Source: Alphaproteobacteria bacterium (GTDB lineage: Bacteria > Pseudomonadota > Alphaproteobacteria > Micavibrionales > UBA1664). Taken from it: 16,558 bases of DNA. How positions within the stretch are numbered: the stretch's first letter is position 1; every line of letters starts with the position of its first letter. The notes below the pieces were generated by a model. That model made no database searches and was not told where the DNA came from. It worked only from the letters and a program-made list of their open reading frames with translations. Shown here piece by piece: positions 7,795 through 13,975 of the stretch. Location of the stretch: assembly GCA_018969935.1 (NCBI GenBank), contig JAGWXJ010000032.1, positions 1-16,558 of the forward strand, written 5' to 3'. Made by a program: the position numbers and the translations under genes.

Positions 7795-9538
7795 CCATAC
7801 GGAACCGGCTTTCATATTCAGGCAGCATACGGGTCATAAAAAACCGCGCTGTAGCAAGCTCGCCATCATAAAACTCCTTGCGGCCTGCATCAGTTTCACG
7901 TTTTTCAAGCGCGACTTTGGCAATACGCGCCCAGCAAAATGCAAGGGCGGTCAGCGCAAACATACGCAGATAATCGCTGGAAGCAGCGCCCGCCTCCAGC
8001 GGGTCCTTAAGGCCTTTTTGTGCAATCGTGGCCGTTGCCTGCTGCAGCTTTGCTACCGCTTTGGTAAGCGGCAGCACAAATTCCGCCATCGCGTCGTTGT
8101 CCATCTCGGCTTCAATGAATTGCGAAACAGGATGGAAGAAACGGCGCAGCAAACGCCCATAACCAACACCCATTTTGCGGCCCACAAGGTCGAGGGCCTG
8201 AATCCCGTTGGTGCCCTCGTAAATTTCGGCAATGCGCGCATCGCGCGCATACTGTTCGATACCCGTATCCCAGATATACCCCATACCGCCGTGCACCTGC
8301 ATGGCCAGATTGGCGACAGCCGTACCCATATCGGTCTGGTACGCCTTGATAATCGGCGTCATGAGCGCCACAAAATCCTCAGCCTCCTGCCGCTCGGCTT
8401 CATCAGGGTGGAGTTGCGCGATATCGAGCGATAGCCCTACCAGATACGAAAGCATGCGCGAGCCTTCGCAGAAGGCTTTTCCCGTAAGCAGCATGCGGCG
8501 CACATCAGGATGCACGATAATCGGATCAGCTGGTTTTTCAGGTGCCTTGACACCATCAAGCGAGCGCATCTGCAAACGGTCTTTGGCATAGGCCACGGCG
8601 TTTTGCTGCGCAACTTCCGCAATACCAAGCCCCTGCATGGCAACGCCAAGGCGGGCCGCGTTCATCATGGCAAACATGGCCTTGAGGCCCTTATTGGGTT
8701 CGCCAACCAGCCAGCCCTTGGCGCCTTCATAAACCATGACGCAGGTAGCCGAGGCCTTGATGCCCATTTTATGCTCGATAGAAGCGCATTGCAGCGTATT
8801 GCGCGCACCGATGCTGCCATCGGCATTCACCAGGAACTTCGGCACCACAAACAGCGAGATACCTTTCACACCCTCGGGCGCATCAGGCAAACGGGCCAGC
8901 ACGAGGTGGATGATATTGCTCGTCAGGTCATGTTCACCTGCCGATATAAAAATCTTCTGGCCCGACACGGCATAAGAACCATCGGCCTGCGGCACGGCCT
9001 TGGTTTTGATAAGGCCCAGGTCGGTGCCGGCATGCGGCTCGGTCAGGTTCATGGTGCCTGACCACTCGCCCGTGACAATTTTGGGCAGATAAGTCGCTTT
9101 AAGTTCATCTGTTGCAAACTGGTGAAGCGCTTCGTAAGCGCCGTGGCTAAGGCCGGGATACATGCCAAACGACATGTTGGCCGAGCAAATCATCTCCTGC
9201 ATCACGCAATTAAGCACATGGGGCATACCCATGCCGCCGTAAGCAGGGTCACAGGGCAGGCTGGTCCAGCCGCCTTCGATAAATGTCTTGTAAGCTTCCT
9301 TGAAACCCTTGGGCGTCGTTACCGTACCGTTGCTATAGGTACACCCTTCCTTGTCACCCGACTGGTTGATGGGAAATAGCACTTCCTGACAAACAGTCGC
9401 GGCACCTTCCAGAATGGCGTCAACGGTCTCGGGCGTAGCCTCAGAACAACCCGGCAACTGCGAAAGCGTATCCTGAACCTTCAGAACGTCATTCAGGATA
9501 AAACGGATATGATCAAGCGGTGCGGTATAGGACGGCAA
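7745..9538 (-). CDS. Acyl-CoA dehydrogenase, long form with C-terminal extension
   Basis: This FAD enzyme oxidises an acyl-CoA to the 2-enoyl-CoA, passing electrons to an electron-transfer flavoprotein. At 597 residues it is longer than classic 380-residue forms and belongs to the type with an extra C-terminal domain (fatty-acid or methylmercaptopropionyl-CoA DmdC-like). Numbering from the TTG start, visible motifs are NLTEPHAGTDL (164-174), QKIFISAGEHD (194-204), HKMGIKAS and VHGGMGY, then IYEGTNGIQALDL with Glu441 as the likely catalytic base. The frame is open further upstream, to a TTG at 9565. The chosen TTG (9536-9538) gives MPSYTAPLDHIRF, the family's usual N terminus, and sits 5 nt after a strong GGAGGGG. 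The exact chain length or thioether substrate is unknown. Upstream on the same strand is a small charged protein. Confidence 0.93.
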   Translation of the reverse strand: MPSYTAPLDHIRFILNDVLKVQDTLSQLPGCSEATPETVDAILEGAATVCQEVLFPINQSGDKEGCTYSNGTVTTPKGFKEAYKTFIEGGWTSLPCDPAYGGMGMPHVLNCVMQEMICSANMSFGMYPGLSHGAYEALHQFATDELKATYLPKIVTGEWSGTMNLTEPHAGTDLGLIKTKAVPQADGSYAVSGQKIFISAGEHDLTSNIIHLVLARLPDAPEGVKGISLFVVPKFLVNADGSIGARNTLQCASIEHKMGIKASATCVMVYEGAKGWLVGEPNKGLKAMFAMMNAARLGVAMQGLGIAEVAQQNAVAYAKDRLQMRSLDGVKAPEKPADPIIVHPDVRRMLLTGKAFCEGSRMLSYLVGLSLDIAQLHPDEAERQEAEDFVALMTPIIKAYQTDMGTAVANLAMQVHGGMGYIWDTGIEQYARDARIAEIYEGTNGIQALDLVGRKMGVGYGRLLRRFFHPVSQFIEAEMDNDAMAEFVLPLTKAVAKLQQATATIAQKGLKDPLEAGAASSDYLRMFALTALAFCWARIAKVALEKRETDAGRKEFYDGELATARFFMTRMLPEYESRFRMVMAGKGPLMELQASGF

Positions 9539-9543
9539 GGGAA

Positions 9544-9550
9544 CCCCTCC
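9544..9550 (-). promoter_or_regulatory. Strong ribosome binding site deciding a TTG start
   Basis: On the minus strand the bases read GGAGGGG, then TTCCC, then TTG. The spacing of 5 nt and strong anti-16S complementarity single out this TTG as the acyl-CoA dehydrogenase start. The open frame also contains a more distal TTG at 9563-9565, which would place this site inside the coding sequence. Confidence 0.75.
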
Positions 9551-9589
9551 ATCGGAAAGTTGCAAAATCTATTATATCAAATATCTGGC

Positions 9590-9892
9590 TTAGTGTCTTG
9601 TTCGGTCGCGGTCGGCCTCGTGCACCTCGAAGCGGATGGCATCAAGCAGGCGCTCGCGTTTATGGGGGTTTTCATCAATGTCCTTGCGGACCTGTTTTTT
9701 TAGGTCGTCCAGCTTCATTTTACGGACGATTTCCTGCAAATTCTCCTCGCCGATTTCTGCGCGCAATGTGCGCATCTGCGCCAAAACGGCCTGCGTCTTG
9801 GCTTCCTTTGTCGTCATGGGTTTGGAAGGCTCGGCTTTCGCGTCCGCCTTCTTGTCCTTTTTGTCTTTGTCTTTACTTCCAAAAAACCACAT
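9590..9892 (-). CDS. Small charged protein of unknown function
   Basis: This 100-residue protein begins MWFFGSKDKDKKDKK, a short aromatic start followed by a Lys/Asp-rich linker. From about residue 27 comes a largely helical, charged region (TTKEAKTQAVLAQMRTLRAE, then IGEENLQEIVRKMKLDDLKK and ENPHKRERLLDAIRFEV). The aromatic start is too short for a membrane helix and there is no signal peptide. I have a general memory of similar conserved hypothetical proteins in alphaproteobacteria with the '(R/K)..LLD.IR' ending, but no function to offer. The ATG follows AGGAT at a workable distance. It lies between the HExxH protein gene (43 bp gap) and the acyl-CoA dehydrogenase gene (51 bp gap), all on the same strand, so the three may share transcripts. 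Confidence 0.7.
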   Translation of the reverse strand: MWFFGSKDKDKKDKKADAKAEPSKPMTTKEAKTQAVLAQMRTLRAEIGEENLQEIVRKMKLDDLKKQVRKDIDENPHKRERLLDAIRFEVHEADRDRTRH

Positions 9893-9935
9893 GGGGCCAT
9901 CCTAGATAGGCTCGTTTAAGAAGCGATTAACGCCA

Positions 9936-10958
9936 TTAGGCATAACTATGCGTCGGGTGCTGTATCAGCTGCTGTGTATTAAGCGCCATCGCCGGAACAA
10001 TGCCCATTTGCTGCCCACCCTTTGAGTTGGCCAACATCTGCGCAGGCGTAATCCCCATGCTGGCCAGCCTATCTTCAAAACAGGGCAAAGCACTTTCATC
10101 CCAAATTCCAAGCCGCGCATTCAAGGCCTGTATCCTGTCTTCTTCCTGCCATTTGAAGCCCGCGTTTTTGTAAGTACCCGCAATAAACGGGTTAGGGCCA
10201 AACGAATTGCCAAGCGATTCCCTGTCCCTATCACTCAGCCTCACAACCACAGGCTTGATGCCTTGCCGTTCATAAGCGGCCAGCATGTTCTCGTAATCAC
10301 GCAGGGCAAGCCAGTGATAGAATTCCGCAAAACTGAATGCCCTGCCGTCACGGTTGTCTACGCCCCAGTTCTTCTGCATGGCTGTTTGCGCGCATACCGT
10401 CAGTGCTTTTTTAGGGCATCCCTCAAGCATAAGGACATCCCTGTATGCCGTGACACTGACTGGCAGTGCGCCTGTATCACGCTCGAAAGCATAGTCATGG
10501 TGGCTTGCCATGTACCCCAGCCACGCGGTCTTGGCCGATACATCAGCCTCTGTCATTTCAAAAAGCGTAGCCCAGTCACGCGGGCACAGAATGACAGGCG
10601 TATTGTTGTTGAAGATACTGGCATGCAACACGGGGTTGTTGGCCCATGCTATGGCGTGGAGCGTTTCATGGATACGTGACATGAAAAACGCCACGGGCGA
10701 AAACCTGTGGCTTTTGTAACTGATGGCATTCACGAAACCGTTCGGCCACTCGAATGGAACATACACATTGTCACAGATCTGGTAGTCTTGGGCTTCGGTT
10801 TCCACCACACCGGACTGGTGTATGGCTTGCAAATATTGCGGCCCCACATGCCCTAGGTGCGGGTCAGACAAATTCATCAAAAGCGTATCGGCATCATCAA
10901 GGCGTTGACGAAGTAAAGAAAAACTCCCGCGTGCCAAATCTACGAACGTACCGTGCAT
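9936..10958 (-). CDS. Putative zinc metallopeptidase-like protein with HExxH motif
   Basis: The 340-residue protein has no signal peptide or clear membrane helix. Its most telling feature is SRIHETLHAIAW, where His97-Glu98-Thr-Leu-His101 forms an HExxH motif, the zinc site of many metallopeptidases. A nearby acidic helix (LFEMTEADVSAKTAWLGY, about 132-149) could provide a third ligand, perhaps Glu137, as in gluzincins. The layout recalls DUF6782 'putative metallopeptidase' proteins of alphaproteobacteria; this is from memory and not certain. The rest (YHWLALRDYENMLAAYERQG; FGPNPFIAGTYKNAGF) shows no domain I know. The ATG follows AGGGTAGGCC. An 86 bp gap separates its start from the znuB stop; it is read in the same direction as znuB, but probably has its own promoter there. 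Confidence 0.7.
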   Translation of the reverse strand: MHGTFVDLARGSFSLLRQRLDDADTLLMNLSDPHLGHVGPQYLQAIHQSGVVETEAQDYQICDNVYVPFEWPNGFVNAISYKSHRFSPVAFFMSRIHETLHAIAWANNPVLHASIFNNNTPVILCPRDWATLFEMTEADVSAKTAWLGYMASHHDYAFERDTGALPVSVTAYRDVLMLEGCPKKALTVCAQTAMQKNWGVDNRDGRAFSFAEFYHWLALRDYENMLAAYERQGIKPVVVRLSDRDRESLGNSFGPNPFIAGTYKNAGFKWQEEDRIQALNARLGIWDESALPCFEDRLASMGITPAQMLANSKGGQQMGIVPAMALNTQQLIQHPTHSYA

Positions 10959-11006
10959 GGCCTACCCTGTTTTCTAAATGCTAGGGCGGGATTTAAGCCG
11001 ATGTCA

Positions 11007-11022
11007 GCAACAATATTGTCGC
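11007..11022. promoter_or_regulatory. Palindrome upstream of the HExxH gene, possible operator
   Basis: The sequence GCAACAATATTGTCGC contains the perfect 10-bp palindrome ACAATATTGT (11010-11019), and its outer GC/GC bases also pair. It lies about 50 bp upstream of the HExxH gene start and 22 bp past the znuB stop, where a promoter operator would be expected. There is no T-tract, so it is not a terminator. A regulator cannot be named. Confidence 0.3.
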
Positions 11023-11044
11023 AATTCACAAAATATGGGGAATT

Positions 11045-11914
11045 TTATTTTGCACCGCCGCAATTGACCGTGAGATAGTTGCGCAAACCCCCGCGCGGAC
11101 CAATCAGGACGGAGATTACGCAAAAAGCGCCAAGGTAAATCACCACCGCAGGGCCAGAGGGTATTTGATAGCTATAGGCGGTAAGGATACCTGCATAAGC
11201 TGATACCATGGCAGCAACAATCGCAATCCCCATCGCTGCATCTACACGGGCCGACCAGAATTGAGCACCAATGGCAGGCAACAGCATCATGCCCAATGCC
11301 AGTAACGTCCCGAGTATCTGGAACGATGCGACAAGGTTAATAACCATCAAGGCAAAAAACAGTAGGCCCATGAGGCTACGCCCGCGCCCTGCCGCTTGCA
11401 TGAAATCAGGGTCAAAACACTCGATCACAAGGCCGCGGTAAAACACGCATAGGCAAAAGACAGTCAGGGATGAAACGCCTGCAGCCAGCATGAGTGACGC
11501 GCTTTCCAGCTTGAAGGCATCACCGAACAGCATGTGCACAAGTTCCTCGTCACCACCGCTGTGATGTATGACCAGAACACCGAAAGCCAGCGCCACCAGA
11601 TACAGGAATGTAAAGCTTGTATCCTCGCGCAGCCGCGTAATGCGCGTCAGCATATAGGCAAAACCGGCTATCAAAACACCGGCGACCAGCGCACCCGCTG
11701 TCATGGGCCACAAACTGGCCCCGAATATCATGAAGGCCACAGCCACACCGGGCAGAATGGCATGCGAAAGTGCATCACCCACAAGGCCAAGGTGCCTCAG
11801 GTTCATCAAAACACCCAGTGGTGCCGAACCGAGGCAAAGGACAAGCGCAGCCGCAAGCGCGCGCCTCACGCTATCGTCATGGGCTGGCAAGGCAAACAGT
11901 TCAAAGATGGTCAT
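11045..11914 (-). CDS. znuB: Zinc ABC transporter permease ZnuB
   Basis: This is the membrane channel subunit of a Mn/Zn/Fe-type ABC importer, 289 residues from the preferred start. It has about eight hydrophobic helices. The family-typical stretch LRHLGLVGDALSHAILPGVA near residues 35-54 is the coupling region that contacts the ATPase. ILGTLLALGMMLLPAIGA is the conserved motif late in the protein. The frame continues upstream, but those extra 56 residues are hydrophilic and lie inside znuC. The ATG giving MTIFELFALP overlaps the znuC end by 14 bp and fits the family. Zinc rather than manganese is inferred from the adjacent Zur gene and the His-rich tail of the ATPase. No binding-protein gene (znuA) is in the window. 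Confidence 0.92.
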   Translation of the reverse strand: MTIFELFALPAHDDSVRRALAAALVLCLGSAPLGVLMNLRHLGLVGDALSHAILPGVAVAFMIFGASLWPMTAGALVAGVLIAGFAYMLTRITRLREDTSFTFLYLVALAFGVLVIHHSGGDEELVHMLFGDAFKLESASLMLAAGVSSLTVFCLCVFYRGLVIECFDPDFMQAAGRGRSLMGLLFFALMVINLVASFQILGTLLALGMMLLPAIGAQFWSARVDAAMGIAIVAAMVSAYAGILTAYSYQIPSGPAVVIYLGAFCVISVLIGPRGGLRNYLTVNCGGAK

Positions 11915-12656
11915 GGTGGTGTAGCTGCCTGTGGTTATCGATGCCGGTGTGCAACTCGGCCATATCAAGGTCATAGGAAAGGAGTTTTTGCTCGAACATG
12001 TCGTGCGTATGCCCGCGCCCCATGCATTTTCCTGCAAGCACGAATGACTCGGGGAAGTATTTACGGATAAGCAGCAAATCATGCAGGACGCAAATAATGG
12101 TGCGCCCTTCCTTATGCCACCTCAGTATGATCTGGATTAATTTGGCAGTCGTAGCCCCGTCGAAGGATGCAAAAGGCTCGTCCAGCAGCAAAATGCGCGC
12201 ATCCTGCAGTATTAGCCTCGCAAACATGACGCGCTGGAATTCACCGCCTGAAAGTTCGCCCAGCTGCCTGTTCTCGTACCCTTCTAGCCCCACATCGGCA
12301 AGCGCCATGGCTGCCTTGGCTTTCATGGCTGCATCAATGCAGCCCCGTTCGCCCGCCACACCCCAAAAGCCGGTGCATACGGCCTGCAATACGGGCATGG
12401 GCATATCACGGCGCACACTTGCTGCCTGCGGCAAATAGGCAACGCTGTTTGTAAAGCAGGGGTCGATGGTAACGCGCCCGCGATAGGGCTTCACAATCCC
12501 CGCCATAGCCTTGAGAAGCGTACTCTTGCCGGCGCCGTTGGGGCCGGCAATTGCAGTCAGCGTGCCTTCTGCAAATATGCCTGACACATCATGGATGGCA
12601 TCGCGCTGCGCATACCGCACGCAAACATCCTCGAGGGTGATGGCATTGTGTGTCAT
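11901..12656 (-). CDS. znuC: Zinc ABC transporter ATP-binding protein ZnuC
   Basis: This cytoplasmic ATPase powers zinc import through ZnuB. Its 251 residues include the Walker A GPNGAGKST, Q-loop YLPQAAS, signature LSGGEFQR, Walker B ILLLDEPFASFD and H-loop VLHD. The C-terminal 18 residues (ELHTGIDNHRQLHHHDHL) contain six histidines, a usual feature of ZnuC-type subunits and plausibly a zinc sensor or buffer. I chose the ATG that gives MTHNAITLEDV. The frame is open 49 codons further, but that part is unlike ABC proteins and overlaps a separate small ORF and the Zur box. The ATG forms an ATGA overlap with that small ORF, and the 3' end overlaps znuB, suggesting coupled translation under Zur control. 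Confidence 0.94.
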   Translation of the reverse strand: MTHNAITLEDVCVRYAQRDAIHDVSGIFAEGTLTAIAGPNGAGKSTLLKAMAGIVKPYRGRVTIDPCFTNSVAYLPQAASVRRDMPMPVLQAVCTGFWGVAGERGCIDAAMKAKAAMALADVGLEGYENRQLGELSGGEFQRVMFARLILQDARILLLDEPFASFDGATTAKLIQIILRWHKEGRTIICVLHDLLLIRKYFPESFVLAGKCMGRGHTHDMFEQKLLSYDLDMAELHTGIDNHRQLHHHDHL

Positions 12657-12745
12657 GGCACCATACCCCACATCGTTACCATCAGGATAACGACACATAT
12701 TGCTGCGGCAATGGCGGCCCGTTGGCCTTGGCTCAGATAAAACAT
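12653..12745 (-). CDS. Candidate small membrane peptide ORF upstream of znuC
   Basis: A 30-codon frame starting at the ATG at 12743-12745 reads MFYLSQGQRA, then a hydrophobic run AIAAAICVVILMVTMWGMV long enough for one membrane helix, then Pro and TGA. The stop overlaps the znuC ATG as ATGA, the usual sign of translational coupling. The same frame is open to a TTG at 12779-12781, giving 42 residues, but that start would lie on the zur -35 element. No strong ribosome site precedes the ATG. It could be an accessory peptide of the zinc importer, a leader ORF setting znuC translation, or chance. I know of no named homologue. Confidence 0.4.
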   Translation of the reverse strand: MFYLSQGQRAAIAAAICVVILMVTMWGMVP

Positions 12746-12774
12746 GGCCAGCACAAAACCATAGGCGGATTGGT

Positions 12775-12803
12775 TTGACAAGAGAAATGTTATAACATAT
12801 CAA
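12775..12803 (+). promoter_or_regulatory. zur promoter (TTGACA-N17-TATCAA), probably leaderless
   Basis: A perfect -35 TTGACA (12775-12780) is followed after exactly 17 bases by TATCAA (12798-12803), a fair -10. Counting on to +1 gives 12810, the A of the zur ATG, and there is no ribosome binding site in the few bases between. The zur transcript is therefore predicted to be leaderless or nearly so. The Zur-like palindrome fills the spacer and part of the -10. Confidence 0.65.
12784..12801. promoter_or_regulatory. Zur box (zinc-responsive operator)
   Basis: GAAATGTTATAACATATC has the perfect 12-bp palindrome ATGTTATAACAT at its centre (12787-12798), and two of the three flanking bases on each side also pair. 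It resembles the half sites of the E. coli znu operator (GAAATGTTATA type). It sits between divergent zur and the small ORF-znuC-znuB genes, overlapping the zur -10. Zinc-loaded Zur bound here should repress its own gene and probably the importer. Confidence 0.8.
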
Positions 12804-12809
12804 TTAAGC

Positions 12810-13277
12810 ATGAAATCAAGCCTCAAACACCTCGAAGCCTATTGCGAAAAACAGAAAATTCGCCTGACTGAACCGCGCAAACATGTTTACAGCATCATAG
12901 CCTCCGAAAAAAAACCCATCGTGGCCTACGATGTACTGGCCAAACTTGCCCGCAAGATGCCCAACCCGAAGCCGCCTACCGCTTACAGGGCTATTGAATT
13001 CTTGCTGGAACACGGCTTCATCCACCGCATCGAAAGCCTGAACGCATACATCTGTTGCGAAGCGGACCATAAACACACCGGCTCGCAGTTCTTGATATGC
13101 GATTCCTGTGGCACGGTATCCGAAGCACATCTATGCCATGTGCCCGCACCCATCGCAGCCATGGCCGCACACGAAAACTTCTCGCTTACCCGCTGGAATA
13201 TGGAGTTGCATGGCCTATGCGCCAGCTGCTCCGTCAAGGCTCATAAACACGCCTCACATAATTGCGCCTGCCATTAA
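12810..13277 (+). CDS. zur: Zinc uptake regulator Zur (Fur family)
   Basis: Zur is a dimeric repressor that binds DNA when loaded with zinc. The 155 residues show an N-terminal winged helix with LTEPRKHVYSII and the recognition helix KPPTAYRAIEFLLEHGFIHR (54-73), very close to E. coli Zur's KPPTVYRALDFLLEQGFVH. The dimerisation half follows, with NAYICCEADHKHTGSQFLIC. The structural zinc site has two CxxC pairs, Cys97/Cys100 and Cys137/Cys140 (HGLCASC). The C terminus is rich in His and Cys (HKHASHNCACH), as in many Zur proteins. These features and the divergent znuCB genes favour Zur over Fur or PerR. The ATG coincides with the predicted transcription start. No terminator follows; the next gene starts 74 bp on with its own promoter. 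Confidence 0.95.
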   Translation: MKSSLKHLEAYCEKQKIRLTEPRKHVYSIIASEKKPIVAYDVLAKLARKMPNPKPPTAYRAIEFLLEHGFIHRIESLNAYICCEADHKHTGSQFLICDSCGTVSEAHLCHVPAPIAAMAAHENFSLTRWNMELHGLCASCSVKAHKHASHNCACH

Positions 13278-13278
13278 C

Positions 13279-13304
13279 GGAACCAATCGCCTCCGATAAC
13301 CGTA
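13279..13304 (+). promoter_or_regulatory. EcfG-like (general stress) promoter for the lipoprotein gene
   Basis: GGAAC (13279-13283), 17 bases, then CGTA (13301-13304). The alphaproteobacterial general-stress sigma factor EcfG recognises GGAAC-N16/17-CGTT, so only the last base differs. The site begins 2 bp after the zur stop and lies about 48 bp before the lipoprotein ATG. Two more sites of this form occur about 600 bp downstream, which strengthens the call. Confidence 0.6.
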
Positions 13305-13351
13305 TTAAGACAGGTGGTTATCAAAAACATGCACCGTATTGGAGGAATACA

Positions 13352-13594
13352 ATGAAAAACCGCTCTAAAACTCTTGCACTCATTGCAGTGCTCTCTCTGT
13401 CGCTCAGTGCCTGTACGGGTATGAGCAATACGCAACAACGTACGCTTTCTGGCGCCGCAATCGGCTCGGGCGTTGGCGCAGTAGGCGGCGCCGTGACGGG
13501 TGGATGCGTAAGCTGTGGTGCTGCCATTGGTGCGGCCGCTGGCGCCGGCGCCGGTTATGTTTACGACCAAATGGAAAAAGACAAAGGCCGTTAA
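13352..13594 (+). CDS. Glycine-zipper lipoprotein
   Basis: This 80-residue envelope protein has a lipoprotein signal: a basic start MKNRSK, a hydrophobic core and the lipobox LSAC, with Cys21 as the lipidated residue. The mature part is short and dominated by a glycine zipper (about residues 34-70: GAAIGSGVGAVGGAV, then GAAIGAAAGAGAGYVYDQ), as in YMGG/OmpA-type glycine-zipper lipoproteins such as Slp/osmotic-stress proteins. Such segments insert in or associate with membranes; the precise role is unknown. Two extra Cys (GGCVSCG) lie mid-zipper. The ATG is firm because GGAGGAAT stands 7-8 bases upstream; the frame is open from 13262 but that part overlaps zur and the promoter. An EcfG-like promoter upstream suggests stress induction. 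A terminator follows. Confidence 0.85.
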   Translation: MKNRSKTLALIAVLSLSLSACTGMSNTQQRTLSGAAIGSGVGAVGGAVTGGCVSCGAAIGAAAGAGAGYVYDQMEKDKGR

Positions 13595-13603
13595 TCTCAC
13601 AAC

Positions 13604-13634
13604 AAAAACCCCCGTCTGAAAAGGCGGGGTTTTT
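13604..13634. terminator. Bidirectional rho-independent terminator
   Basis: AAAAAC-CCCCGTCT, a GAAA loop, then AGGCGGGG-TTTTT forms a stem of about 13 pairs (one G-U type pair, one bulged C). The A-tract on one side and T-tract on the other let it stop transcription from both directions: the lipoprotein gene on + and the convergent 63-codon gene on -. Confidence 0.88.
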
Positions 13635-13655
13635 GTATTACAAACGTTTGAATAT

Positions 13656-13847
13656 TTAGTTGGAATGTAGTTCTTCCCACCATTCCTTAAGTAGGTCTTT
13701 CTGGCGCCTTAAGGTGTCGTGATAGCGACTGGCATTATCATCCATCTCTATGATGGACATTACAAACTTCTCTTCTTCGGGCTTAAGCTCGCCATCAACC
13801 AAAGCGCCAATATCAGCTTCAAGTTGTTTGTCACCCTTGATGGCCAT
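13656..13847 (-). CDS. Small anti-sigma-factor-like protein (soluble, no zinc ligands)
   Basis: The 63 residues read like the N-terminal part of an anti-sigma factor: ADIGALVDGELKPEEEKFVM (11-30), then IEMDDNASRYHDTLRRQKDLL (33-53), ending in a Trp-Trp-Glu-Glu helix. 'Y/LVDGEL.PEE...V...I..D' followed by 'LRRQ..LL' is typical of the sigma-binding domain of membrane anti-sigma factors of ECF sigmas. Here there is no membrane helix and no Cys for a zinc site. It is not NepR-like in sequence, as far as I can judge. The ATG is well supported by GGGAGGT upstream. A divergent EcfG-like promoter lies about 25-50 bp ahead of the start. The role, perhaps binding a sigma factor under stress, is an inference. 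Confidence 0.65.
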   Translation of the reverse strand: MAIKGDKQLEADIGALVDGELKPEEEKFVMSIIEMDDNASRYHDTLRRQKDLLKEWWEELHSN

Positions 13848-13873
13848 ATCGGTTTACCTCCCTTTTAAAACCA

Positions 13874-13899
13874 TACGAAACGTACCAGCCTGTGGTTCC
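13874..13899 (-). promoter_or_regulatory. EcfG-like promoter for the anti-sigma-like gene
   Basis: On the minus strand: GGAAC (13899-13895), 17 bases, then CGTA (13877-13874), one base off the GGAAC-N16/17-CGTT consensus and identical in layout to the site before the lipoprotein gene. Transcription would begin near 13867, some 20 bp before the ATG. The -35 forms half of a palindrome shared with the divergent promoter. Confidence 0.6.
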
Positions 13900-13903
13900 T
13901 GAA

Positions 13904-13929
13904 GGAACTTTGGAGCCCCCTCACCTGTT
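13904..13929 (+). promoter_or_regulatory. EcfG-like promoter for the DUF1328 gene
   Basis: GGAAC (13904-13908), 17 bases, then TGTT (13926-13929), one base off the EcfG consensus. It is back to back with the minus-strand site: together the -35 elements form GTTCCT-GA-AGGAAC (13895-13908). The start would be near 13936, giving a leader of about 40 bases with a good ribosome site. Confidence 0.55.
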
Positions 13930-13975
13930 TTATATGCATACTTACAATACGCCCACTCTATTTTAGGAGATAACT

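Noticed and set aside
11915..12082. N-terminal extension of ZnuB by 56 residues
   Set aside because: It is hydrophilic, lies wholly within znuC in another frame, and the internal ATG gives a typical permease start.
12657..12803. N-terminal extension of ZnuC by 49 residues
   Set aside because: The extension is unlike ABC ATPases and runs through the Zur box and zur promoter; the ATG at 12656 fits the family start.
13262..13351. Upstream extension of the lipoprotein ORF
   Set aside because: It would bury the lipobox signal behind 30 residues and cover the promoter; GGAGGAAT before the ATG at 13352 decides the start.
13656..13847. NepR, the general stress anti-sigma factor
   Set aside because: Length and promoter type fit, but the characteristic NepR helices were not recognised and the sequence looks more like the N-terminal domain of ECF anti-sigma factors.
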